Source: Allomuricauda sp.
GTDB taxonomy: Bacteria; Bacteroidota; Bacteroidia; Flavobacteriales; Flavobacteriaceae
Assembly (NCBI RefSeq): GCF_013911645.1
Contig: NZ_JACESV010000002.1
Span: 310,001 to 374,000, forward strand
Direction: 5' to 3'
Length of the DNA stretch: 64,000 nucleotides
Part shown: positions 6,410 through 16,791 of the stretch, in pieces
Position numbering within the stretch: the first letter of the stretch is position 1
Layout: each line of letters opens with the position of its first letter
Translations under genes and position numbers: made by a program
The notes under the pieces: model-generated
What the model saw: the letters and a program-made list of their open reading frames with translations, nothing else
The model's database searches: none
What the model was told of the DNA's origin: nothing

Positions 6410-8218
6410 ATGAGATTTTCCAAGATTATCAAAGTTTCGGCACTGTTTGGAACTTTGTTTTTACTAATTGCCTCTTGTGAAGACGAATTGGACACCATAG
6501 GTGAAGGTGTTATTGCAGGAGAGCCTTTCACAACCGGTAAAGTGGAGTACGATGTGTTTGCCTACAACAAAGGCATTACAGCGGTACAGACCAATAAACT
6601 GCCACTGTACCAATTGGGCACCTTTAATGATCCCATTTATGGACAAAGAAAGGCCAGCATCATTTCCCAGCTTCAGTTGTCCACAACATCGCCCACGTTT
6701 GGTGATATTTCCCAAGCAGACGAGGACGATCCAGATAACGATCAAGAGAACGAAACCGTAAAGGAGGTCTATTTATACATACCTTTTCAAACATCACCTT
6801 CGCCCGATTCGGATGGAGATGGCGTACCCGATGATTTGGAAAAAAGCGACGATGACGTTGACGACCCTAATTCCGATTGGGACGGTGATGGGGTGACCGA
6901 TAACCAAGAGCGGGTCCAAGGTTCAAACCCCTATGACCCCGATGAGGATGGAACTGAGGATAATTTTGTATCAAACAATTATCCAAATAAGTTCGATTTG
7001 GACAGTATTTATGGCTATAGCGATGAAGAACAGACTTTTAATTTGGTGGTTTCTAGATCCAATTACTTTCTTCGGGACTTAGATCCAAATTCCAATTTTG
7101 AACAGGCGCAGGAATATTATTCCAATCAGGATTTTTCCAGTTTTATAGGTGAAACCTTATTCAGTGGAGAGGTAACCGTCGATAATGAAGAAATTATTGT
7201 TGATAATAAGGAGGATGATCCGGACACCGAAGATGTTGATGAATCCACACAAGTAGACACGAAGCTCAATCCCGGTATCCGTGTAGAGCTAAACAAGGAG
7301 TTCTTCCAACAAAATATTTTGGACAAAGAAGGTCAAGCTGAGCTATTGAGCAGTTCCAATTTTAAAAATTTCCTTCGGGGAGTACATTTATCGGGAACCG
7401 ATATGGAGCAGTTAATGTTCTTGCTGGATTTGTCCGAAGCAAATATTACCATTACCTATACGTACGATGATTATGACGCCGAAGCCGAGGAAGAAGTAAC
7501 ATCCGAAAAGGATTTTGTATTAAACTTTCTTGTGAGTTCCCAAACAGGGGTTACTGGAAATGCCGTTAATGTTTTTGAGAACGAAATGTTACCGCCAGAA
7601 GTAGCGAATGCTATGAACAGTGGAGAGAATGCTTCTAGAATATATGTAAAAGGCGGTGCCACACTTGCCGAGGTACGCTTGTTTGAAGAAGTGGAAAACG
7701 GAGGGGCAAACATTATTAACCAAATCAAGCAAAACAATTGGGTGATCAACGAAGCTAATTTGGTATTTTATGTAGATCGTCAAACGTTGGACGAATCGGT
7801 TGTAGAGCCGCCGAGGCTTTATTTGTACAATGCAGAAACCAATCGACCCCTATTTGATGCATCTAATGAAGACCCAACAGTTAATTCCGGTTCAAATCCA
7901 TTAACATACTTTCTAAATCATGGTGGACTTTTGGAGAAAGAAAATGACAGGGGCGTAAAATATAAGATCCGTATTACAGAGCACATCAATAATATTATTG
8001 TCAGGGATTCTGCAAACGCCAAATTAGGGCTGACTTTGACTCCTAATATTAACCTTATAGGTGTTCAAGAAGCGGTTGGTAGCGATATGCAGGGAATTGA
8101 TTACCCTGTTGCGGCAGCCATAAGTCCTTTGGGTACGGTTTTATATGGGAGCAATGTTTCCGATGGAGAGGAAAGTAAGAAACTTAAATTGGAAATTCAC
8201 TACACCGAAGCCAATTAA
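6410..8218 (+). CDS. DUF4270 lipoprotein with calcium-repeat insert
   Basis: A 602-residue envelope lipoprotein with lipobox LFLLIASC (Cys23) and a DUF4270-type N-terminus ([11 protein letters not shown]...[10 protein letters not shown]). Function of the family is unknown. Residues about 134-184 hold two thrombospondin-type-3-like Ca2+ loops (SDGDGVPDD and [12 protein letters not shown]) in an acidic stretch. Such repeats usually link domains in secreted Bacteroidota proteins. The gene starts 5 bp after the glycogen-synthase-like gene and precedes glmS, suggesting a common transcript. C-terminal residues form beta-rich sequence with no recognised domain. Confidence 0.82.
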   Translation: MRFSKIIKVSALFGTLFLLIASCEDELDTIGEGVIAGEPFTTGKVEYDVFAYNKGITAVQTNKLPLYQLGTFNDPIYGQRKASIISQLQLSTTSPTFGDISQADEDDPDNDQENETVKEVYLYIPFQTSPSPDSDGDGVPDDLEKSDDDVDDPNSDWDGDGVTDNQERVQGSNPYDPDEDGTEDNFVSNNYPNKFDLDSIYGYSDEEQTFNLVVSRSNYFLRDLDPNSNFEQAQEYYSNQDFSSFIGETLFSGEVTVDNEEIIVDNKEDDPDTEDVDESTQVDTKLNPGIRVELNKEFFQQNILDKEGQAELLSSSNFKNFLRGVHLSGTDMEQLMFLLDLSEANITITYTYDDYDAEAEEEVTSEKDFVLNFLVSSQTGVTGNAVNVFENEMLPPEVANAMNSGENASRIYVKGGATLAEVRLFEEVENGGANIINQIKQNNWVINEANLVFYVDRQTLDESVVEPPRLYLYNAETNRPLFDASNEDPTVNSGSNPLTYFLNHGGLLEKENDRGVKYKIRITEHINNIIVRDSANAKLGLTLTPNINLIGVQEAVGSDMQGIDYPVAAAISPLGTVLYGSNVSDGEESKKLKLEIHYTEAN

Positions 8219-8295
8219 AAGTACGAATTTATCGTAGTTTTTTGGGCGTTTATCGTTTTAAACAACCAGAACTGCATATTTTAACGTATACCTTT

Positions 8296-8303
8296 TAAAT
8301 TTG
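8296..8303 (+). promoter_or_regulatory. Putative internal -7 box ahead of glmS
   Basis: TAAATTTG matches TAnnTTTG 40 bp upstream of the glmS ATG, within a 125-bp gap after the DUF4270 gene. It would allow glmS expression apart from the upstream genes. Confidence 0.35.
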
Positions 8304-8343
8304 ATGACCAGCCCCCAAATGGTTATTAACTAAAAAAAATCTT

Positions 8344-10191
8344 ATGTGTGGAATAGTTGGCTACATTGGTCATAGAGATGCCTATCCAGTTATAATAAAA
8401 GGTCTTCAAAGACTGGAATATAGAGGCTACGATAGTGCCGGAGTTACCTTGTTCGACGGAGAAAACATACATCTTGCCAAAACAAAGGGTAAAGTTGAAG
8501 ATTTAAAAAACAAGGCCGAAGCTTCTATTCCCACTAAAGGAAAGTTGGGCTTGGGGCATACAAGGTGGGCAACCCACGGAGTTCCAAACGATGTAAATTC
8601 ACACCCCCATTACTCCAATTCAGGTGATTTGGTGATTATTCATAATGGAATCATAGAAAACTATGAGTCCATTAAACAAGCACTTATCAAAAGAGGGTAC
8701 ACCTTTGAATCGGATACCGATACCGAAGTGCTCATCAACCTCATTGAAGAAGTCAAGAAAAAAGAAGGGGTAAAACTGGGGCACGCAGTTCAAATTGCAT
8801 TGAACCAAGTTGTAGGGGCTTATGCCATTGCTGTTTTTGATAAAAACAAACCTGATGAAATCGTGGTAGCCAAGTTAGGTAGTCCACTCGCCATTGGGAT
8901 TGGGGAAAACGAATACTTTATTGCCTCGGATGCCTCACCGTTTATAGAATTTACCAACAACGCCGTTTACCTTGAAGACGAGGAAATGGCCATTGTAAGG
9001 ATTGGCAAGGAAATCAAACTACGTAAAATAAAGGATGATTCCATTGCCTATCCAAACATTTTAGAACTACAGCTCAACCTGGAAGAAATAGAAAAGGGCG
9101 GGTACGACCACTTTATGCTCAAAGAAATTTATGAGCAGCCCAAAGCTATATTGGATACCTATAGGGGTCGTTTGTTGGCCGATAAGGGCATCATTAAAAT
9201 GTCCGGCATCGATCAGAATCTGGAAAAACTCCTCAACGCCAACAGAATCATTATCGTAGCCTGCGGTACTTCGTGGCACGCCGGTTTGGTAGCAGAATAT
9301 ATTTTTGAGGACATGGCCAGGATACCTGTTGAGGTGGAATATGCCTCGGAATTCAGGTACCGTAACCCGGTAATTACCGAAAATGATGTGCTCATAGCCA
9401 TTTCCCAATCAGGAGAAACAGCAGATACTTTGGCGGCCATTAAGCTGGCAAAAGAAAAAGGAGCTTTCGTATTCGGTGTGTGTAATGTTGTGGGGTCCTC
9501 CATTGCTAGGGAAACTCATGCAGGAGCATATACCCACGCAGGACCTGAAATTGGGGTGGCATCCACCAAGGCATTTACAACTCAGATTACGGTATTGACC
9601 CTGATTGCCTTGAAATTGGCGCAAGAAAAAGGAACCCTCTCTCAATCCAAGTACCATGAATACTTGGCAGAATTGGAAGCTGTACCGGCTAAAGTGGAAA
9701 AGGCATTATTGTCGAATACGCTAGTAGAGGAAATTTCGGAAATCTATAAAGATTCATCTAACTGCTTATATTTAGGTAGGGGGTATAATTTCCCAGTTGC
9801 ATTGGAAGGCGCACTGAAATTGAAAGAAATTAGTTATATCCATGCAGAAGGCTATCCCGCTGCAGAGATGAAGCATGGACCCATTGCTTTGATCGATGAG
9901 CAAATGCCAGTTGTAGTAATTGCCACCAAAAAAGGCCACTACGAAAAAGTAGTAAGCAATATCCAGGAAATAAAATCCAGAAAAGGGCGAATCATCGCCA
10001 TAGTAACAGAAGGTGACGAAACCGTAAAAGAATTGGCGGACCACGTAATCGAGGTTCCGGAAACTTCCGAAGGCCTTTCTCCGTTACTCACAACAATCCC
10101 CTTACAATTGCTTTCATACCATATAGCTGTAATGAGAGGTTGTAATGTAGACCAGCCAAGAAATTTGGCTAAATCCGTTACGGTGGAATAG
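8344..10191 (+). CDS. glmS: Glutamine-fructose-6-phosphate aminotransferase (isomerizing)
   Basis: GlmS makes glucosamine-6-phosphate from fructose-6-phosphate and glutamine, the entry to peptidoglycan and LPS amino sugars. The 615-residue protein begins MCGIVGYIG, with Cys2 as the glutaminase nucleophile after Met removal. The glutaminase domain covers about residues 2-225 (GHTRWATHG, SDTDTEV). Two SIS sugar-isomerase domains follow (about 290-430 with VACGTSWHAG and SQSGETADT; about 460-600 with GRGYNFPVALEGALKLKE). It ends with the standard NLAKSVTVE tail. A rho-independent terminator lies 24 bp after the stop. Confidence 0.98.
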   Translation: MCGIVGYIGHRDAYPVIIKGLQRLEYRGYDSAGVTLFDGENIHLAKTKGKVEDLKNKAEASIPTKGKLGLGHTRWATHGVPNDVNSHPHYSNSGDLVIIHNGIIENYESIKQALIKRGYTFESDTDTEVLINLIEEVKKKEGVKLGHAVQIALNQVVGAYAIAVFDKNKPDEIVVAKLGSPLAIGIGENEYFIASDASPFIEFTNNAVYLEDEEMAIVRIGKEIKLRKIKDDSIAYPNILELQLNLEEIEKGGYDHFMLKEIYEQPKAILDTYRGRLLADKGIIKMSGIDQNLEKLLNANRIIIVACGTSWHAGLVAEYIFEDMARIPVEVEYASEFRYRNPVITENDVLIAISQSGETADTLAAIKLAKEKGAFVFGVCNVVGSSIARETHAGAYTHAGPEIGVASTKAFTTQITVLTLIALKLAQEKGTLSQSKYHEYLAELEAVPAKVEKALLSNTLVEEISEIYKDSSNCLYLGRGYNFPVALEGALKLKEISYIHAEGYPAAEMKHGPIALIDEQMPVVVIATKKGHYEKVVSNIQEIKSRKGRIIAIVTEGDETVKELADHVIEVPETSEGLSPLLTTIPLQLLSYHIAVMRGCNVDQPRNLAKSVTVE

Positions 10192-10214
10192 AAAGTAAAA
10201 ACATACGATCAAAC

Positions 10215-10244
10215 AAAAAAGGTGCTGTTTCCAGCACCTTTTTT
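10215..10244 (+). terminator. Terminator after glmS
   Basis: Stem GGTGCTG/CAGCACC with a TTTC loop, preceded by an A run and followed by six T. Confidence 0.85.
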
Positions 10245-10398
10245 GTTGAAAACATATATTTGAACAGGATTTTTTGCCAAAAAAGTATTATGCATGCATA
10301 ATTTTTTTCAAATTTGTATAATCGAAATAAAAAAAAATGTATCTTCCCGATTGATACTTAACATGCACAATAACTAAATTAACTCTAATCCATAGCAA

Positions 10399-13185
10399 AT
10401 GAAAAAACTTATGTTTCTTTCCCTAATGCTGTTGGGTTTGGCAACTTATGGTCAGACCACCGTACAGGGAAAGGTAGTTGATGAAAATAACGATCCCATA
10501 CCGGGAGCCAATGTGGTCTTGGTAGGGAAAGCAGAAGGAACCACTACGGACTTTGATGGAAATTTTACCTTTAATACTGATGAAGCCCCCCCTTTTCAGC
10601 TTCAATTTTCCAGTATAGGTTTCTCGGATTTTACAGCCAATGTCACTTCAAACAACCAGACACTTACCATCACACTTTCGGAAGCCAACACCATGTTGGA
10701 TGAAATTGTGATTTCAGCATCAAGAACACCGGAACGTATTTTTGAGTCTCCCGTGTCCGTTGAAAGATTTGGTCTTAGGGAAATTAAAAACACTACGGCA
10801 GAATCCTTTTATGGAGGTCTTCAAAACTTGAAGGGAGTGGACATTAATACAAACAGTTTAACATTTCAATCCGTCAATACCAGAGGTTTTGCAACTTTTG
10901 CCAACAACAGGTTCTTGCAGTTGGTAGATGGTATGGACAACACCGCACCCGGACTTAATTTTGTACTGGGTAACCTTGTGGGGATGTCGGAACTGGATGT
11001 GCAGAGTGTAGAAATTCTTCCAGGAGCTTCATCTGCACTATATGGTGCAGGTGCCTTTAACGGTATCCTATTTATGAGAAGTAAAAACCCCTTCGATTTT
11101 CAAGGGATCAGTGCCTACGCCAAAGGCGGGGTAACCACCCAAGACGCTGCGGGAAGCAATTTTTATAAAGATTTTGGCGTGCGTGCGGCCCATGCATTCA
11201 GCGATAAAGTAGCCGTTAAGGCAAACCTATCGGTTCTGACCGGTGAGGATTGGCATGCCAACAGCAGAGCGGATTTGAACAATCCCGGAGCAGACCGTTC
11301 CAATCCAGCCTACGACGGATTAAATGTGTACGGTGATGAGGTTTCTACAATATTGGACTTTGATGCTGCTGCTGGCTTACCATCAGGAACTGTTGGATCT
11401 GCACTGGTTTCCAGAACAGGATATGATGAAGCTGATTTGGCCGACTATGGTGCGGAAAGTGTAAAAGCGGATTTTGCATTGCATTACAGGCCGTTTGCCG
11501 ATGATTTGGAAGTGATTCTTAACAGTAGAATTGGTCGCGGTACCACCATTTATCAAGGAGCTAACCGGTATGCGGTAAGTGGGTTTACCATGCAGCAGCA
11601 CAAGTTGGAAATCAAAAACGATAACTTCTTTTTAAGGGGATACATTGTTTCCGAAAACTCGGGCGATGCCTACGACACCCGTTTCGCGGCCATCAATGTG
11701 AATAGATTATGGAAACGGGATGCCCCAAACCCAGATGACCCTACCGAAAGATCTTGGTTCGGGGATTATGCTGGAAGATATATACCAACCTTTTTAGGAC
11801 TTGTTCAGCAAGGAACTTCTCGTGAGGATGCATCTGTACAAGCACATGCCGCGGCAAGAGCTTATGCAGATGAAGGAAGATTGATTCCCGGGACACCAGC
11901 TTTTGAAAGTGCATTCAATAAGGTTATCAATGATGGGGACTTAACCACAGGGGCAAAGTTCATTGATAAAACCAAATTCCGTCACGTAAACGGTAATTAC
12001 AATATTGCCCACCTGATAGATGATTGGGCCGATATTCAAATCGGAGGCTCTTTCAGGGAATATGAGTTGAATTCCAATGGAACCATTTTTACAGATATTG
12101 ATGGTCCCATCAAATACAACGAGTACGGAGCCTACCTTCAAGTACAGAAGAAATTTTTGGATGACCGTTTAAAATTTACAGGTTCTGCCCGTTATGATAA
12201 AAATGAATTTTTTGATGGATTTCTTTCACCAAGAGTTTCCTTTGCCTACACATTGGGAGAAGAAAGAAACCATAACCTTAGGGTTTCAGTACAGCAAGGG
12301 TTTAGAAATCCAACAACACAGGACTTGTTCATTGGTTTAAATGCAGGACGTGCTATTTTGGTAGGTTCCGCACCATCAAACTTGGACAGGGATGTGAGAA
12401 CATTTGATATAAGTGAGAAAGCTCAGGAGGATCTTGGTCAACCCGCTACGGTGGAAATTGTAGGTCGTGAAGCCTATGAAAATGCCTATTCCGTAAGTTC
12501 CTTACAAGCTGGAGCTCCTGAAGTAGTCAATACACCACTTGTGAAACCAGAGGAAATCATAGCTTATGAAGCAGGTTATCGTGGGCAAGTGGGTAAGTTC
12601 ACCATTGACTTGAGCGGATACTACAATAGCTATTCCGACTTTTTGGCCAATACCACCACAGCTGTTCCTTTTTATGGTGAAGCAGGAGATGGAGGTCTTT
12701 CCTTGTTGGCACTTCAGAACGGAGATTACCAAGTGTATCAAACCTATACCAATTCCGAGGCAGATATCAATTCCTACGGAGGTACCGTTGGTGTAGATAC
12801 CAAACTTGGAAACTTTGATCTAGGGGTTAACTACACATTCGCCGAATTGGATATTGATGAAGGAAAGTACCCGGACCTTAGGACAAATTTCAATACACCA
12901 AAGCACAAGGTAAAAGCATCTTTCGGGAATGCGGCACTCTTCAAAAACTTTGGTTTTAACGTTAACTACCGTTGGAGCGACAGCTATTACTGGGAAGCTT
13001 CGTTTGCCGATGGCAATATTCCAGCATACACTGTGTTGGATGCCCAGATCAACTATTCGGTTCCATCCATCAAATCAGTTTTCAAACTGGGGGGATCTAA
13101 TCTGTTGGGTGATGAATATTACACGGCAATCGGCACAGGATTTATCGGTTCCATATACTATTTGTCTTGGAGCATAAACCCTTAA
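10399..13185 (+). CDS. TonB-dependent outer-membrane receptor
   Basis: A 928-residue outer-membrane active transporter. A signal peptide (residues 1-18) is followed by a CarboxypepD_reg-like domain (about 20-105, with GKVVDENNDPIPGANVVLV). The plug contains TPERIFESPVSVERF, NTRGFATFANNRFLQLVDG and EILPGASSALYGAGAFNG. A long barrel ends with an aromatic residue two before the end (YYLSWSINP). No SusD-type partner is adjacent, so the substrate is not a SusCD glycan by context and remains unknown. The gene stands alone with terminators on both sides. Confidence 0.92.
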   Translation: MKKLMFLSLMLLGLATYGQTTVQGKVVDENNDPIPGANVVLVGKAEGTTTDFDGNFTFNTDEAPPFQLQFSSIGFSDFTANVTSNNQTLTITLSEANTMLDEIVISASRTPERIFESPVSVERFGLREIKNTTAESFYGGLQNLKGVDINTNSLTFQSVNTRGFATFANNRFLQLVDGMDNTAPGLNFVLGNLVGMSELDVQSVEILPGASSALYGAGAFNGILFMRSKNPFDFQGISAYAKGGVTTQDAAGSNFYKDFGVRAAHAFSDKVAVKANLSVLTGEDWHANSRADLNNPGADRSNPAYDGLNVYGDEVSTILDFDAAAGLPSGTVGSALVSRTGYDEADLADYGAESVKADFALHYRPFADDLEVILNSRIGRGTTIYQGANRYAVSGFTMQQHKLEIKNDNFFLRGYIVSENSGDAYDTRFAAINVNRLWKRDAPNPDDPTERSWFGDYAGRYIPTFLGLVQQGTSREDASVQAHAAARAYADEGRLIPGTPAFESAFNKVINDGDLTTGAKFIDKTKFRHVNGNYNIAHLIDDWADIQIGGSFREYELNSNGTIFTDIDGPIKYNEYGAYLQVQKKFLDDRLKFTGSARYDKNEFFDGFLSPRVSFAYTLGEERNHNLRVSVQQGFRNPTTQDLFIGLNAGRAILVGSAPSNLDRDVRTFDISEKAQEDLGQPATVEIVGREAYENAYSVSSLQAGAPEVVNTPLVKPEEIIAYEAGYRGQVGKFTIDLSGYYNSYSDFLANTTTAVPFYGEAGDGGLSLLALQNGDYQVYQTYTNSEADINSYGGTVGVDTKLGNFDLGVNYTFAELDIDEGKYPDLRTNFNTPKHKVKASFGNAALFKNFGFNVNYRWSDSYYWEASFADGNIPAYTVLDAQINYSVPSIKSVFKLGGSNLLGDEYYTAIGTGFIGSIYYLSWSINP

Positions 13186-13208
13186 ACAACAGATAACAAG
13201 CAAAACTA

Positions 13209-13240
13209 AGGGCGTTGGGTTTTCCAACGCCTTTTTTCTT
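13209..13240 (+). terminator. Terminator after TonB receptor
   Basis: Stem GGCGTTGG/CCAACGCC with a T-rich run following it, 25 bp after the receptor stop. Confidence 0.85.
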
Positions 13241-13283
13241 TAAAAAAAACTGAAATCGGTTTCTGAATAAAAATGTAAAAGCA

Positions 13284-13291
13284 TATCTTTG
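13284..13291 (+). promoter_or_regulatory. Putative -7 box of atpDC
   Basis: TATCTTTG fits TAnnTTTG and lies 55 bp ahead of the atpD ATG. A degenerate TTTC at 13260-13263 could serve as the -33 element. Confidence 0.5.
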
Positions 13292-13334
13292 CAGCCGAAA
13301 AAATAGCGGTCATTTTCCGCGTATTCAATTATAA

Positions 13335-14855
<1,521 letters not shown>

Positions 14856-14856
14856 T

Positions 14857-14932
14857 GTCATTCCTGCGGAAGCAGGAATCCCATAGTTAATTAAGTCAAA
14901 GTGTAAAAGATTCCCGTTTGCACGGGAATGAC
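14857..14932. repeat. Inverted pair of palindromic repeats between atpD and atpC
   Basis: Two units, 14857-14880 (stem ATTCCTGC/GCAGGAAT) and 14909-14932 (stem ATTCCCGT/ACGGGAAT around TTGC), lie head-to-head. Their outer edges GTCATTCC and GGAATGAC are mutually complementary, so the pair can fold into one long hairpin. A related single unit is at 43324-43347. An in-frame ATG at 14928 belongs to this repeat. Confidence 0.8.
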
Positions 14933-14942
14933 AAAAGAAAAT

Positions 14943-15221
14943 ATGTATTTAGAAATAGTATCACCCGAAGCCACCTTATTCTCAGGCGAAGTAACCGCGG
15001 TTACCGTTCCTGGTATAAATGGTGAGTTCCAAATGCTGGAGAACCACGCACCTGTTGTTTCTTTGTTGCAAAAGGGAAGCGTAAAAGTAAAGGGCAACAT
15101 CACTATAGATGAAGCCTTTGCCGATAAGTTTTCCAAAGGAAAAAATGGAGAAACTGTTTTGGCAATCTCAAGCGGTACTGTTGAAATGAAAGACAATAAA
15201 GTAATCGTTCTGGCCGATTAA
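14943..15221 (+). CDS. atpC: F1 ATP synthase subunit epsilon, short form
   Basis: A 92-residue epsilon subunit consisting only of the N-terminal beta-sandwich ([40 protein letters not shown]). The usual C-terminal helical hairpin that inhibits ATP hydrolysis is absent; short epsilon subunits of this kind are known in Bacteroidota. I choose the ATG at 14943 because the ATG at 14928 falls inside the repeat and would add five non-conserved residues (MTKEN). A strong terminator follows 41 bp downstream. Confidence 0.95.
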   Translation: MYLEIVSPEATLFSGEVTAVTVPGINGEFQMLENHAPVVSLLQKGSVKVKGNITIDEAFADKFSKGKNGETVLAISSGTVEMKDNKVIVLAD

Positions 15222-15262
15222 AAAATGAATTCTTGATTAACCTAAAATAGGTTGATAGATTT

Positions 15263-15294
15263 AATCCTGTGAAGCTAGCTTCACAGGATTTTTT
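15263..15294 (+). terminator. Terminator after atpC
   Basis: A 13-bp perfect stem AATCCTGTGAAGC/GCTTCACAGGATT with a two-base loop, followed by a T run. Confidence 0.9.
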
Positions 15295-15382
15295 GTTGCT
15301 ATAAAGTCAGGTAGTTTGAGTTAATTTGCACAAATCGGATAAAATCCAAAAATCCATATCTTAGACATCTCATTTATTTTTA

Positions 15383-16741
15383 ATGGCCAAAACAAAAACA
15401 GCATTTTTTTGTCAAAACTGTGGGACCCAATTCCCAAAATGGATTGGGCAATGTTCCTCTTGCAAGGAGTGGAACACCATTGTGGAAGAAGTGGTCCAAA
15501 AAGAAGACAAAAAAAGTTGGAAGACCAACAAAACTGCCAAACAAGCCAACAAACCCCTACGTGTTTCAGAAATTACACAAGAAAAAGAACTCCGACTGGA
15601 TACCTTGGACCAAGAGTTCAATCGTGTTTTGGGAGGTGGATTGGTACCGGGTTCGCTTACTTTACTGGGAGGAGAACCAGGTATTGGAAAAAGTACCTTG
15701 TTGCTTCAAATTGCGTTAAAACTGCCCTACAAAATTCTATATGTTTCAGGGGAAGAAAGTCAACGGCAAATAAAAATGCGAGCCGACCGCATTCAACCCA
15801 ACAGCGAAAATTGCTACATCCTTACCGAAACCAAAACCCAGAACATTTTTCAGCAGATATCGACCATTGAACCCGATTTGGTTATTATTGACTCCATCCA
15901 AACCCTCCACACCGATTATATCGAATCCGCAGCTGGAAGCATTTCACAAATCCGTGAAAGCACCGCGGAGCTCATCAAATTTGCGAAAGAGAGCCATACA
16001 CCCGTTATTTTGGTAGGGCACATCACCAAGGACGGAACCATTGCAGGCCCCAAGATTCTGGAACACATGGTGGATACCGTTCTTCAGTTTGAAGGTGATC
16101 GCAATTACGTGTATCGTATCCTTCGTTCCCTCAAAAACCGATTTGGTTCCACAGCCGAACTCGGTATTTACGAAATGCAGGGAAGCGGTTTGCGTGAAGT
16201 GAACAACCCATCCGAAATATTGATTTCCAAAAATGAGGAAGACCTCAGCGGCACTGCCATTGCAGCAACTGTTGAAGGTATGCGACCTTTGCTTATTGAA
16301 ATACAGGCTTTGGTGAGCACCGCTGTTTACGGAACGCCGCAACGATCCGCAACAGGTTTCAATGCCAAAAGGTTGAACATGCTTTTAGCCGTTTTGGAGA
16401 AGCGAGCGGGTTTTAAACTAGCAGCCAAGGATGTTTTTTTAAATATTACCGGTGGAATCTCCGTGGACGACCCAGCCATTGATTTAGCCGTAATGGCCGC
16501 TATTTTATCCAGTAACTCCGATATTCCCATTGAAAAAGGTACTTGTTTTGCAGCTGAAGTAGGACTTGCTGGTGAAATTAGACCCGTGCAACGGGTGGAC
16601 CAACGCATTCTTGAAGCGGAAAAATTAGGTTTCTCTACCATATTTGTCTCCAAAAACAACAAAATCGGCCTAAAAAAGACAGGGATACAGGTACAAAAAG
16701 TATCCAAGATTGAAGATGTGGTCGCCCATTTATTTGGGTAA
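15383..16741 (+). CDS. radA: DNA repair protein RadA/Sms
   Basis: RadA is a RecA-like hexameric DNA motor for branch migration in recombination repair. The 452 residues include the four-cysteine zinc finger (C10-x2-C13, C24-x2-C27), the Walker A GGEPGIGKSTLLLQ, the RadA signature SLKNRFGST and a C-terminal Lon-protease-like domain (from about residue 285) without a needed protease role. It is a monocistronic gene with the terminator of atpC upstream and a lipoprotein gene 50 bp downstream. Confidence 0.98.
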   Translation: MAKTKTAFFCQNCGTQFPKWIGQCSSCKEWNTIVEEVVQKEDKKSWKTNKTAKQANKPLRVSEITQEKELRLDTLDQEFNRVLGGGLVPGSLTLLGGEPGIGKSTLLLQIALKLPYKILYVSGEESQRQIKMRADRIQPNSENCYILTETKTQNIFQQISTIEPDLVIIDSIQTLHTDYIESAAGSISQIRESTAELIKFAKESHTPVILVGHITKDGTIAGPKILEHMVDTVLQFEGDRNYVYRILRSLKNRFGSTAELGIYEMQGSGLREVNNPSEILISKNEEDLSGTAIAATVEGMRPLLIEIQALVSTAVYGTPQRSATGFNAKRLNMLLAVLEKRAGFKLAAKDVFLNITGGISVDDPAIDLAVMAAILSSNSDIPIEKGTCFAAEVGLAGEIRPVQRVDQRILEAEKLGFSTIFVSKNNKIGLKKTGIQVQKVSKIEDVVAHLFG

Positions 16742-16791
16742 ACCAGTAATTGTAGGTTTCTTTCTATATTTAGGGAACATTCAAACTGCAC

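Noticed and set aside
10399..13185. SusC of a polysaccharide-utilisation locus
   Set aside because: No SusD-like gene, glycoside hydrolase or glycan sensor adjoins this or the other TonB receptors in the window.
14928..14942. Start of atpC at the ATG at 14928
   Set aside because: That ATG is part of the palindromic repeat; the family N-terminus starts at 14943.
15409..15870. A 153-residue frame overlapping radA in another phase
   Set aside because: Conserved zinc finger and ATPase motifs lie in the radA frame; the other frame shows basic low-complexity sequence.
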